Positions 1 to 8,311 of a stretch of 64,000 nt of DNA are shown piece after piece. The stretch is from Streptosporangiaceae bacterium NEAU-GS5 (GTDB lineage Bacteria; Actinomycetota; Actinomycetes; Streptosporangiales; Streptosporangiaceae). Made by a program: the position numbers and the translations under genes. Location of the stretch: contig JAGFNW010000010.1 of the NCBI GenBank assembly GCA_017592665.1, positions 203,186-267,185 of the forward strand, given 5' to 3'. Position 1 is the stretch's first letter. The number at the start of each line of letters is the position of its first letter. The notes beneath the pieces were generated by a model. It was not told the DNA's origin. It saw only the letters and a program-made list of their open reading frames with translations, and did not search any database.

Positions 1-1124
<1,124 letters not shown>

Positions 1125-1157
1125 GCCAGTCCTTCGCGCTTCCCCGGAGTACGGAAG

Positions 1158-1171
1158 TGGATACGTTTCCA
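1158..1171. promoter_or_regulatory. LacI-type operator 1
   Basis: TGGATACGTTTCCA is a near-perfect 14-bp palindrome with one mismatched pair, of the TGGAAACG/CGTTTCCA kind bound by LacI-family repressors. It sits 34 bp upstream of the ABC ATPase start and 78 bp upstream of the LacI gene, so it could control both. Confidence 0.65.
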
Positions 1172-1235
1172 GCATCTCACCCGAAACGCCCATTTATGTC
1201 AAGGTGAATCGGTGGAAACCATGGTGGAAGTATGC

Positions 1236-1249
1236 TGGAATCGTTTCCA
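1236..1249. promoter_or_regulatory. LacI-type operator 2, overlapping the regulator start codon
   Basis: TGGAATCGTTTCCA repeats the palindrome at 1158-1171, 78 bp further on. Its last base is the A of the LacI ATG, so binding there should block expression of the regulator itself (autorepression, inferred). Confidence 0.6.
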
Positions 1250-2256
1250 TGATTGCTCGCCGTACGACGATCAAAGATGTCGCGGAGGCCGCCGGCGTGG
1301 GCGTCGCGACCGTCTCGCGCGTGCTGTCCGGAGGCTCGGCGAGCGCGGAGACGCGCGAGCGCGTGCTGGACGCGGCGACCCGTCTCGACTACCGCCCGAG
1401 CGCGCTCGGGCGCAACCTGCGCCAGCAGCGGGCCGGCGGCATCGCCCTGCTCGTTCCTGACATCACAGATACGTTCTACGCCCGTCTGGCCGACGGCGTG
1501 CTGTCGTGCGCGCGTTCCTACCGCGAGCCGGTGACGATCGGGGTGACCGGAGACGACCCCGAGCAGGAGGCCGATCTCGTCGGCGCGCTGCTGGAGCAGG
1601 GCATCGACCGGGTGATCGCGGTCCCCTCGGGCGACGTCGAGACCTGGTCCCCGGCGCTCAAGGCAGGGCTGAGCGTGGTGTTCGCCGACCGCAGGATCTG
1701 GGACGCCGGGCGGCTCATCGACGAGATCCCCGCCGTGATCGCCGACGACCGGGCCGGCGTGCGGACCGCGGTGGAATATCTGCTCGGGCTGGGCCACCGC
1801 AGGATCGCCTTCCTGGCCAGGCACGGCCAGAGTCAGCGTGTCGCTTCCTTCCGCGAGGCGATGGGCGAGCATCTCGACGAGGAGCTGGTGGCGCACGCGC
1901 GGGCCAGCCGCGACTCCGCGTACGCGACGGCGGCCGGGCTGCTACAGCGCCGCACCGACCTCACCGCGGTGCTCGCCGGGGGGAACGTGCTCGGAGAGGC
2001 CACCGTCTCCGCCGCGCGCGAGCTCGATCTGCGCATCCCGCGCGATCTATCACTGATCATGTTCGACGACGTGCCGTGGGCCGAGCTCTGCTCGCCGCCG
2101 CTCACGGTCATCGCGCAGCCGGCGCAGGACCTCGGATACCGGGCGGCCGAGCTGACGTTGCGGCAGGGACGGCGACCGCGGACGATTCAGCTCCCCACCG
2201 AGCTGATCATCCGGGGCAGCTGCGGTCCGCGGCGCCCCGGCTCGTCCGGGCACTAG
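1249..2256 (+). CDS. LacI-family transcriptional regulator
   Basis: A sugar-responsive DNA-binding repressor of 335 residues, normal for the family. The N-terminal helix-turn-helix is clear (TTIKDVAEAAGVGVATVSRVL, residues about 6-26), followed by the hinge (DYRPSALGRNLR) and a periplasmic-binding-protein-like effector domain ending near LPTELIIRGSCG. The open frame extends upstream to 1093, but the ATG at 1249 puts the helix-turn-helix at the usual distance from the N-terminus. Two matching palindromes lie just upstream, one overlapping the start codon. It is divergent from the sugar ABC ATPase, which is its most likely target. The effector sugar is unknown. Confidence 0.93.
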   Translation: MIARRTTIKDVAEAAGVGVATVSRVLSGGSASAETRERVLDAATRLDYRPSALGRNLRQQRAGGIALLVPDITDTFYARLADGVLSCARSYREPVTIGVTGDDPEQEADLVGALLEQGIDRVIAVPSGDVETWSPALKAGLSVVFADRRIWDAGRLIDEIPAVIADDRAGVRTAVEYLLGLGHRRIAFLARHGQSQRVASFREAMGEHLDEELVAHARASRDSAYATAAGLLQRRTDLTAVLAGGNVLGEATVSAARELDLRIPRDLSLIMFDDVPWAELCSPPLTVIAQPAQDLGYRAAELTLRQGRRPRTIQLPTELIIRGSCGPRRPGSSGH

Positions 2257-2264
2257 AGCACTGG

Positions 2265-2732
2265 TCAGATCAACTTCTCGATGGCCTCGACGACCTCAGA
2301 GGACTCGGGCTGGGTCTGCGGGCTGAACCGGGCGACGACCTCACCATCGGCGCCGACCAGGAACTTCTCGAAGTTCCACTGGATGTCGCCGCCGTCGCCG
2401 ATCAGCTCGGCGTACAGCGGATGCCGTCCGTCGCCGTTGACCTCGATCTTCTCGAGGAGCGGGAAGTCGACGCCGTAGGTGGTCGAGCAGAACTCCTGGA
2501 TCTCCTCGGCGGTGCCGGGCTCCTGGCCCATGAACTGGTTGCACGGCACGCCGATGACGGTGAAGCCGCGGTCGCCGTAGGCGTCCTGTAGGTGGACGAG
2601 GCCGGTGTACTGCGGGGTCAGCCCGCAGCGCGAGGCGACGTTGACGACCAGGGCGGATCGGCCGCCGAGCACGTCGCCGACGGTGGTGGGACCACCGTCG
2701 AGGCGGTGGATCGGGATCTCGAGAATGCTCAT
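2265..2732 (-). CDS. Glutathione peroxidase family protein, probably thioredoxin-dependent
   Basis: A 155-residue thiol peroxidase that reduces hydrogen peroxide and organic hydroperoxides in the cytoplasm. The peroxidatic cysteine is Cys36 in NVASRCGLTPQY, with the family's glutamine and tryptophan in CNQFMGQEPG (about 64-73) and QWNFEKFLV (Trp119). Cys82 in FCSTTYGVDFP matches the resolving cysteine of two-cysteine GPX enzymes that use thioredoxin rather than glutathione. That fits actinomycetes, which lack glutathione (established knowledge). It is convergent with the LacI gene, whose stop is 8 bp away. It appears monocistronic. Confidence 0.93.
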   Translation of the reverse strand: MSILEIPIHRLDGGPTTVGDVLGGRSALVVNVASRCGLTPQYTGLVHLQDAYGDRGFTVIGVPCNQFMGQEPGTAEEIQEFCSTTYGVDFPLLEKIEVNGDGRHPLYAELIGDGGDIQWNFEKFLVGADGEVVARFSPQTQPESSEVVEAIEKLI

Positions 2733-3120
2733 GAACCGGACTCTACTTTCCGGATCTCAGTGGTACGCGACGCGGGTCCCCGGTCCGGCGATCTCAAACC
2801 TCAAATCTCGGCGACGGCCGGGTCACCGCCGTCCACGTAAGCGGCCGGGCCGGGTCGGCGCGCCCCCGCGAGACCCTCCCAAGTCGTCCTGACCTCGGCA
2901 AACAACTCGCCTTTTGGTGTCCCTCTTAATACGCCACGCGGCGGTGTTCGTATTTCAATCCGGCTATTGGACCCGTCGCGGCGCCTGCCCGCGCTCGCAC
3001 CTGAGCGCGCTCAGAGAGCAGGCCACGCGGACGGCCGCGCCAGAGCCACTGGCGCGCCACCGACCGGCGAGCGCATCCGTGCGCCCGCCTTCCGCACGCG
3101 ACCCGACGACAAGGACCGAT
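2733..3120. other. Intergenic region between divergent genes, no gene seen
   Basis: This stretch of about 390 bp separates the peroxidase start from the start chosen for the transglycosylase-like gene. It should hold both promoters. I looked for a c-di-AMP riboswitch, which often precedes cell-wall hydrolase genes in actinomycetes, and did not recognise one. The frame of the downstream gene stays open back to a TTG at 2914, but the composition and residues of that extension look non-coding. Confidence 0.4.
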
Positions 3121-3798
3121 TTGAACAGCAGTAGCAGTATCAGCAGTAGCAGTAGCGGCATCAGAGGCAAGGGCGCCCTGCGCACCACCGTCGCGGCGGC
3201 TTCCGCGGCGGCCGCGCTCGGCGGGGCGATCGTCATACACGACGCCTCGAGACAGGCCGGGCCCGAACTGCTCGATCTCACCGCCGCGCACGTCAGACCG
3301 GTGAGCGCCGACACGACAGTGCACACCGACACGACAGTGCACACCGACACGACGGCGCACACCGACACGACGGTGCACACCGATGTCACGATGACCGCCG
3401 ACGTGATGGTGAACACCGACCGGACAGTGCACATGCGCACCTGGCGAACCACCGCGCGGCCCCGGATGACCATGGCCAGGCTCAGGACCACGGCGAAGGT
3501 CAGGAGCAAGGCGTACGCCTTCCGGCTCGTCGCGCACAGATCCTGGTCGGGGACCCAGTTCAGGTGCCTGGACAGCCTGTGGACCCACGAGAGCAACTGG
3601 GATCACACGGCGCACAACGCGTCATCGGGCGCGTACGGCATTCCGCAGGCCCTGCCGGGAGCCAAGATGAGCCTCGTGGCCTGGGATTGGCGGTTCAACC
3701 CGCAGACCCAGATCCGCTGGGGCCTCCGCTATATCGAGGGCCGCTACGGCTCACCGTGCGGCGCGTGGGGCCATTTCCGCTCGCACAACTGGTATTAA
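3121..3798 (+). CDS. Secreted transglycosylase-like (SLT-type) protein with hexapeptide repeats
   Basis: A predicted exported protein of about 225 residues with a C-terminal lysozyme-like domain. The end reads CLDSLWTHESNWDHTAHN, then SGAYGIPQALPGAKM, QIRWGLRYIEGRYGSPCGAW and a terminal HNWY. The glutamate in the THESNW motif is the expected catalytic acid of lytic transglycosylases. The chosen TTG start has AAGGA five bases upstream. It is followed by a serine run and a hydrophobic alanine-rich stretch that looks like a signal peptide or anchor. Between anchor and catalytic domain lie seven degenerate six-residue repeats (DTTVHT) and a basic, arginine-rich linker. Its likely role is peptidoglycan cleavage outside the cell. 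The start is uncertain because the frame is open to 2914. Confidence 0.75.
   Translation: MNSSSSISSSSSGIRGKGALRTTVAAASAAAALGGAIVIHDASRQAGPELLDLTAAHVRPVSADTTVHTDTTVHTDTTAHTDTTVHTDVTMTADVMVNTDRTVHMRTWRTTARPRMTMARLRTTAKVRSKAYAFRLVAHRSWSGTQFRCLDSLWTHESNWDHTAHNASSGAYGIPQALPGAKMSLVAWDWRFNPQTQIRWGLRYIEGRYGSPCGAWGHFRSHNWY
3310..3435 (+). repeat. 18-bp tandem repeat, seven units, coding for DTTVHT
   Basis: Four near-identical units of GACACGACAGTGCACACC are followed by three diverged ones (DVTMTA, DVMVNT, DRTVHM). The repeats keep the reading frame and form a Thr/His-rich linker in the secreted transglycosylase-like protein. Confidence 0.85.
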
Positions 3799-3814
3799 CG
3801 CCGCTCGCACGCGG

Positions 3815-4495
3815 TCAGGAGAGTCCAGGGGAAGGGATCACTCCTGATTCGGGGGGCTCGGAGGTGGAAGCCCGGGCCCCCCTTCGCACGATCATGGCCT
3901 GGACCAGCATCTCCAGGCCGAACTCGAACTCCTCGTCGTGGTCGCACTTGACCAGTTCGCCGGCGAGTGAGGCCACGACGGGGAACAACCCGCCGTCGAT
4001 GGCCGCCACGTCGACGTCGGGCCTCACCGGGGCGAAGGTCGGGGTGACGCCGACCTCGCGGAGCAGCGAGCCGACGATGTACGCGATGAACACGCGGAGC
4101 AGCTGAACCGCCTCACGCCCGTCGAACCCGGCCGACAACATCGTGGACAGGGCGTACTCCACCGGGATGACCCCGGACGAGGACTGCAGCTGCCGGCTGA
4201 CCACGACCATCGTCGAGCGCGGATAGTGGTGCGCGATCTGGCGGAACGACCTGGCCTGCGCGCGGACCCGATCGGTCCAGTGCGCGGAGGGGTCGTCGGT
4301 GAACTCGATCTCGGAGAGCACGGCCTCGGCCACCCCGTCGAGCAGGGCGGCCTTGTTGGGCACGTGGTTGTACAGGGACATCACCCCGACGCCGAGGTCG
4401 GCCGCGATCCTTCGCATGGACACCGCGTCGGCGCCCTCACGCTCGATCAGGTCGATGGCGGCGGAGACGATCCGTGCGCGGTTGAGCTGGGACAC
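3815..4495 (-). CDS. TetR-family transcriptional regulator
   Basis: A 226-residue repressor-type protein. The N-terminal helix-turn-helix is readable (IVSAAIDLIEREG, then MRRIAADLGVGVMSLYNHVPNKAALLDGV). The C-terminal ligand-binding half resembles the TetR_C group found in tetracycline-repressor-like proteins (VRAQARSFRQIAHHYP). The GTG at 4495 is the only sensible start just before the helix-turn-helix; a GGTGAG directly abuts it, so the mRNA may be leaderless. The gene is divergent from the diiron protein, and two identical operator-like palindromes lie in the 72-bp gap. It most likely represses both genes. The ligand is unknown. Confidence 0.9.
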   Translation of the reverse strand: MSQLNRARIVSAAIDLIEREGADAVSMRRIAADLGVGVMSLYNHVPNKAALLDGVAEAVLSEIEFTDDPSAHWTDRVRAQARSFRQIAHHYPRSTMVVVSRQLQSSSGVIPVEYALSTMLSAGFDGREAVQLLRVFIAYIVGSLLREVGVTPTFAPVRPDVDVAAIDGGLFPVVASLAGELVKCDHDEEFEFGLEMLVQAMIVRRGARASTSEPPESGVIPSPGLS

Positions 4496-4511
4496 CTCAC
4501 CAGTATTGACC

Positions 4512-4528
4512 CACGTACGCCGTACGTG
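4512..4528. promoter_or_regulatory. TetR operator, copy 1
   Basis: CACGTACGCCGTACGTG is a perfect 17-bp palindrome containing ACGTAC-N3-GTACGT. It lies 17 bp upstream of the TetR start and shares its core exactly with the site at 4540-4554. Confidence 0.75.
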
Positions 4529-4539
4529 CCACCCTCGAA

Positions 4540-4554
4540 ACGTACGGTGTACGT
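4540..4554. promoter_or_regulatory. TetR operator, copy 2
   Basis: ACGTACGGTGTACGT again has the ACGTAC-N3-GTACGT form, centred 27 bp from copy 1 and 14 bp before the start codon of the diiron gene. Two equal sites in one divergent promoter support repression of both genes by the adjacent TetR protein. Confidence 0.75.
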
Positions 4555-4567
4555 AAGGGAGGGCCTT

Positions 4568-5683
4568 ATGTCGACCCATGAGCTCTACACCATCCCCGCA
4601 GAGCTTTCCACGTGGAACGTGGAGATGTCCGGGGCGGCGCGCTTCACCTGGGAATACGACGACGGCCGAGACCGCATGCTGGCCCTCTATCAGAAGGGCA
4701 AGGACAAGCAGTGGGACTCGGTCAAGCGCATCGACTGGGGCCTCGAGGTCGATCCGTACAACGTGCTGGGCATCCCGGACAACACGATCGCGATCTACGG
4801 CACGCCGCTGTGGGACAGGATGAGCGAGGCGCAGCGCCAGGACGTGCGGCTGCACGGCGCGTCGTGGCAGTTCTCCCAGTTCCTGCACGGGGAGCAGGGC
4901 GCGATGATCTGCTCGGCGCGGATCGTGGAATCGGTGCCCGACCTCGACTCGAAGTTCTACGCGGCCACCCAGACCATGGACGAGGCCAGGCACGCCGAGA
5001 CCTACGCGCGCTTCCTGCAGGAGAAGATCGGGCTCGCCTACCCGATGAACGAGCACCTGAAGGCCCTGCTCGACAGCACGCTCAGCGACTCGCGCTGGGA
5101 CATGCCGTATCTCGGGATGCAGGTGCTGATCGAGGGCCTCGCACTGGCCGCCTTCGGAGTGATGCGCGACATCACCACCAAGCCGCTGCCCAAGCAGATC
5201 CTCGCGTACGTCATGCAGGACGAGGCGCGGCACGTGGCCTTCGGCCGGATGGCGCTTCGCGACTACTACGGCAACCTGTCGGAGAGCGAGCTCCGCGAGC
5301 GCGAGGACTTCGTGATCGAGGGCTGCTACCTGATGCGCGACCGGCTGCGCGGCCGTGAGACGTGGGAGACCATCGGGCTCAGCAAGTCCGAGGTCGAGGA
5401 GGCCATGGAGGCCGTCGACCAGTCCGAATACCTGCGCCTGTTCCGGTCGCTGCTGTTCAGCCGGATCGTGCCGTGCGTCAAGGACATCGGCCTGTGGAGC
5501 CCGCGCCTGCAGAAGGCGTACGCGGACATGGGCGTGCTCGACATGGCCGGGCAGAGCCTCGACGTGCTGATGAAGCAGGACGAGGAGATCGCCGACAAGG
5601 TGGACGCCGAGCGCTTCGCCCAGGAAGAGGCCGAGCGCGGCGAAGAGGTCGCCCAGACCATCTCCTTGGGCGCCGAAGACTGA
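4568..5683 (+). CDS. Ferritin-like diiron protein related to AurF-type oxygenases
   Basis: A 371-residue soluble protein with a complete carboxylate-bridged diiron site. The ligands fall in two copies of an E-X28-DEARH motif: Glu109 with Glu139/His142, and Glu189 with Glu219/His222. This spacing is the signature of AurF-like N-oxygenases and related diiron oxygenases, which use O2 to oxidise amines or other small substrates. The ATG at 4568 has a strong GGGAGG ribosome site. It is controlled by a divergent TetR gene through twin operators, so expression is probably induced by a small molecule. No partner biosynthetic gene is adjacent, so the substrate cannot be named. A role in detoxification is possible. 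Confidence 0.85.
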   Translation: MSTHELYTIPAELSTWNVEMSGAARFTWEYDDGRDRMLALYQKGKDKQWDSVKRIDWGLEVDPYNVLGIPDNTIAIYGTPLWDRMSEAQRQDVRLHGASWQFSQFLHGEQGAMICSARIVESVPDLDSKFYAATQTMDEARHAETYARFLQEKIGLAYPMNEHLKALLDSTLSDSRWDMPYLGMQVLIEGLALAAFGVMRDITTKPLPKQILAYVMQDEARHVAFGRMALRDYYGNLSESELREREDFVIEGCYLMRDRLRGRETWETIGLSKSEVEEAMEAVDQSEYLRLFRSLLFSRIVPCVKDIGLWSPRLQKAYADMGVLDMAGQSLDVLMKQDEEIADKVDAERFAQEEAERGEEVAQTISLGAED

Positions 5684-5711
5684 TTTCAGGTCAGCACTTC
5701 AGGCCAATACG

Positions 5712-6023
5712 TCAAGTAAGTACGAAGACGAGTGCGCCGGCCGTGGCGCACAGCACGCCGATCCAGGCGATCAGCGCGTCGAGCCGGTGGTCGAGCGGCT
5801 CGCCGTCCCGCAGGGCCTTGCTCAGGCGCGCGTCGCGCGATCCCGTGCGGGCCAGCAGGACGGCCCCGCACAGGGACGCGAGCACGAACGCGGTCGCCGA
5901 GACGCCGCTGATGCCATGCCGTGCCGCCGCTCCCCCGGCCAGCAATCCGGCCGCGGCCAGCACGGTCGCCGTGCGCGTCCAGGCGAGGTGCGTGCGCTCG
6001 ATCGACAGGCCGGGCCCGGTCAT
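5712..6023 (-). CDS. DUF202 membrane protein (second of pair)
   Basis: A 103-residue integral membrane protein of the DUF202/YidH family. It begins MTGPGLSIERTHLAWTRTAT, the hallmark R-T-x-L-A-W-x-R-T, and has about three hydrophobic segments. The start codon overlaps the stop of the upstream DUF202 gene by four bases (ATGA), so the two are translationally coupled. Function is unknown. Tandem DUF202 genes are usual and the two products may form one complex. Confidence 0.85.
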   Translation of the reverse strand: MTGPGLSIERTHLAWTRTATVLAAAGLLAGGAAARHGISGVSATAFVLASLCGAVLLARTGSRDARLSKALRDGEPLDHRLDALIAWIGVLCATAGALVFVLT

Positions 6024-6355
6024 GGCCCCAGCAGGATCAGCAGGAGGGCCACGACGGCGACCGCGGCCACGCCATAGGCGAACATGGGGGCCAGCCGGGG
6101 CGGTGGCAGGGGCTCGCTGCGGCGCAGCGCCTGTTGCACGCGCCGCCAGCGAGGGTAGGCCATGCCCGCGGCCAGCGCGGCGAGCACCACCAAGGTGACG
6201 GCCAGCAGGGTGCGGACCCACGGGACGAAGATCCCCGAAGGCACGGCGGCCATCGCGACCCCGCCCGCGCTCAGCGCGAGGGAGGTGCTGAGCCAGGTGA
6301 GGAACGTGCGTTCGTTCGCGAGCGTGAAACGAGGATCCGGCTCGTTTCCTTCCAT
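6020..6355 (-). CDS. DUF202 membrane protein (first of pair)
   Basis: A 111-residue membrane protein starting MEGNEPDPRFTLANERTFLTW. The RFTLANERTFLTWL stretch is the conserved N-terminal motif of DUF202/YidH proteins. Three hydrophobic helices follow. It is the first gene of a two-gene operon with the coupled paralogue downstream and is divergent from the UBP zinc-finger gene 82 bp away. Function is not known. Confidence 0.87.
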   Translation of the reverse strand: MEGNEPDPRFTLANERTFLTWLSTSLALSAGGVAMAAVPSGIFVPWVRTLLAVTLVVLAALAAGMAYPRWRRVQQALRRSEPLPPPRLAPMFAYGVAAVAVVALLLILLGP

Positions 6356-6437
6356 GCCTTGGATCCTAGATTGCTGCTTTTTCGAGGGGTTTTACTGGCT
6401 AACGGCGAGCGGCGCGGAGCGCATATGATCGAGAGAC

Positions 6438-6695
6438 ATGGGGACCTGTGAACATATCGCCCAAGCCACCGACGTCGAAGCGCAGACGCTCGAAGGGTGC
6501 GAGGAGTGCCTCGCGATGGGGAGCCGCTGGGTGCACCTTCGCAAATGCCTGACATGTGGCCACATCGGCTGCTGCGACTCCTCGCCCAACCGGCACGCCA
6601 CCGCCCACTACAAGGAGACGGGCCACCCCGTCATCGCCTCGTTCGAGCCGGGCGAGGAGTGGCGCTGGTGTTACGTCGACAACGTGCTCGGTTAA
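6438..6695 (+). CDS. UBP-type zinc finger protein
   Basis: An 85-residue protein that is essentially one ZnF-UBP domain. Metal ligands are visible in CEHI, CEECL, LRKCLTCGHIGCCD, RHATAHYKETGHPV and the terminal WRWCYVDN. In eukaryotes this fold binds the C-terminus of ubiquitin. Its bacterial role is not established, although stand-alone copies are common in actinomycetes. Its stop codon overlaps the stop of the antiporter gene on the other strand by four bases, so the two are convergent. Confidence 0.92.
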   Translation: MGTCEHIAQATDVEAQTLEGCEECLAMGSRWVHLRKCLTCGHIGCCDSSPNRHATAHYKETGHPVIASFEPGEEWRWCYVDNVLG

Positions 6696-8278
6696 TCCCT
6701 TTCGAGGGTCGCCTCTTCGAAGTCGAGCTCCTTCAGGACGCGGTGGAGCACCTCGTCGTCGATCCTGCGTCGGTCGCGGAGCCCGATGAACACCTCGCGC
6801 TCCGCGGCCAGCATCTCGCGCCGCAGCCGCCGATAGGCCGCGGCCGGGGTCTCCTCGCCCTCGAACGCCGTGCCGCCGCCGAGCCGCTCCCAGGCGTGTA
6901 GCGCGCGCCGCTCGGCGCGGCTGCGCAGTTGATCCACGATCTCCTGATGGAGCGTCGACACGCCGTCGGCGGTCATCTCCTCCAGCCGGGCCAGCGACGC
7001 CGCGGCGGCCGCCTGCTGAGCGCCCGCCTCTCTCAGGTTGTCCTCGTAGCGCTCCGGCTCGTTCGACACGCCGAGCTTCCTGATCAGCCAGGGGAACGAC
7101 AGGCCCTGGACCACGAGGGTGCCGATGACCACCGCGAACGTCAGGAATTGGACGAGCTCGCGCTCCGGGAAGGAGTCCGGCAGCGCGTAGGCCGCCGCGA
7201 GCGACACCACGCCGCGCATGCCGGCCCAGCTCACCACGACCAGGTGCCGCCACGGCACCGGCGGCTCCCGGCGGCGGATGCGCGGCGAGATGAGTCTTGG
7301 GATGTACGCACCGCACGGCATCCACAGGACGCGCACCAGGACGGCGACCAGGAAGAGGATCACCGCGTAGAGCAGGGCGTCGCCGCGCTGATCGGGCGGC
7401 AGCCGGTTCCAGATCGGCCACAGCTGGAGCCCGATCAGCGCGAACACGATCGACTCCAGCAGGAAGTCGAGCACCTGCCAGACGGCGTTGGACAGCAGCC
7501 GCGTGGCGTACACGGTCCGGCTCAGCACGTGGCCCAGATAGATGCCGACGATCACCACGGCGATGACGCCCGAGGCGTGCGCGATCTCCGCCGCCACGTA
7601 GGCCACGTAGGGGATGAGGAGCGAGATCGCGTTGGCGACGAGCGCGTCGGCGATGCGCTGGAGGACGTACCCCGTGACGTAGGCAAGGGCGAGGCCGATG
7701 GCCACGCCCACTCCGGCCGAATACGCGAACTGGCCGGCGATGCCGAGCGTCGTGAAGCCCATGCCCATGGTCGCGGCGACCGCCACGCGGTAGGCCGTGA
7801 GCGCCGTGGCGTCGTTGAAGAGGCTCTCGCCGAGCAGAATGGTCAGCACGCGCCGCGGCAGGCCCAGCTTGCGTCCCACGGCCACGGCGGCCACCGCGTC
7901 GGGCGGCGCCACGATCGCGCCGAACGCCAGCGCCGCGGCCAACGACAGCGCCGGGATGAGCGCCATGGCCGCCAGGCCGACCACCAGCGTGCTGACCAGC
8001 ACGAGCCCCACCGAGAGCAGCGCCACGGCCCGCCGGTTTTCGCGCAGCCGCATGTAGGAGCTGTCGAGCGAGGCGGAGTAGAGCAGCGGCGGCAGGAAGA
8101 CGATCAGCACGATCTCGGGATCAAGCTCGTATTCCGGCATCCTCGGCACCAGCGAGGCGATCAGCCCGGCCAGCACCAGCAGCAGAGGCGCCGGCCAGCC
8201 GCGCCAGCGGGAGATCCCGGCGACCGCGAGCGCGCCGACGGGCAGCAGAATCAGTTGTACGGCGGTGATGGTGTCCAT
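6692..8278 (-). CDS. Na+/H+ antiporter, CPA1 family
   Basis: A 528-residue secondary transporter with about 12 hydrophobic helices. It exchanges sodium (or potassium) for protons at the cytoplasmic membrane to hold internal pH and ion balance. The ion-site region GAIVAPPDAVAAVAV and the ND motif in LLGESLFNDATAL, both typical of CPA1 exchangers, are present. After the last helix comes a cytoplasmic tail of about 130 residues, largely helical and charged. It is convergent with and overlaps the UBP zinc-finger gene by four bases. The ion specificity cannot be read from sequence. Confidence 0.92.
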   Translation of the reverse strand: MDTITAVQLILLPVGALAVAGISRWRGWPAPLLLVLAGLIASLVPRMPEYELDPEIVLIVFLPPLLYSASLDSSYMRLRENRRAVALLSVGLVLVSTLVVGLAAMALIPALSLAAALAFGAIVAPPDAVAAVAVGRKLGLPRRVLTILLGESLFNDATALTAYRVAVAATMGMGFTTLGIAGQFAYSAGVGVAIGLALAYVTGYVLQRIADALVANAISLLIPYVAYVAAEIAHASGVIAVVIVGIYLGHVLSRTVYATRLLSNAVWQVLDFLLESIVFALIGLQLWPIWNRLPPDQRGDALLYAVILFLVAVLVRVLWMPCGAYIPRLISPRIRRREPPVPWRHLVVVSWAGMRGVVSLAAAYALPDSFPERELVQFLTFAVVIGTLVVQGLSFPWLIRKLGVSNEPERYEDNLREAGAQQAAAAASLARLEEMTADGVSTLHQEIVDQLRSRAERRALHAWERLGGGTAFEGEETPAAAYRRLRREMLAAEREVFIGLRDRRRIDDEVLHRVLKELDFEEATLERD

Positions 8279-8311
8279 CGTGCGATCAGCGTACTGATCG
8301 CGTTGGCCGTT

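Noticed and set aside
2760..3120. Possible c-di-AMP riboswitch before the transglycosylase-like gene
   Set aside because: Such elements often precede cell-wall hydrolases in actinomycetes, but I could not find the conserved core or pairing pattern in this stretch.
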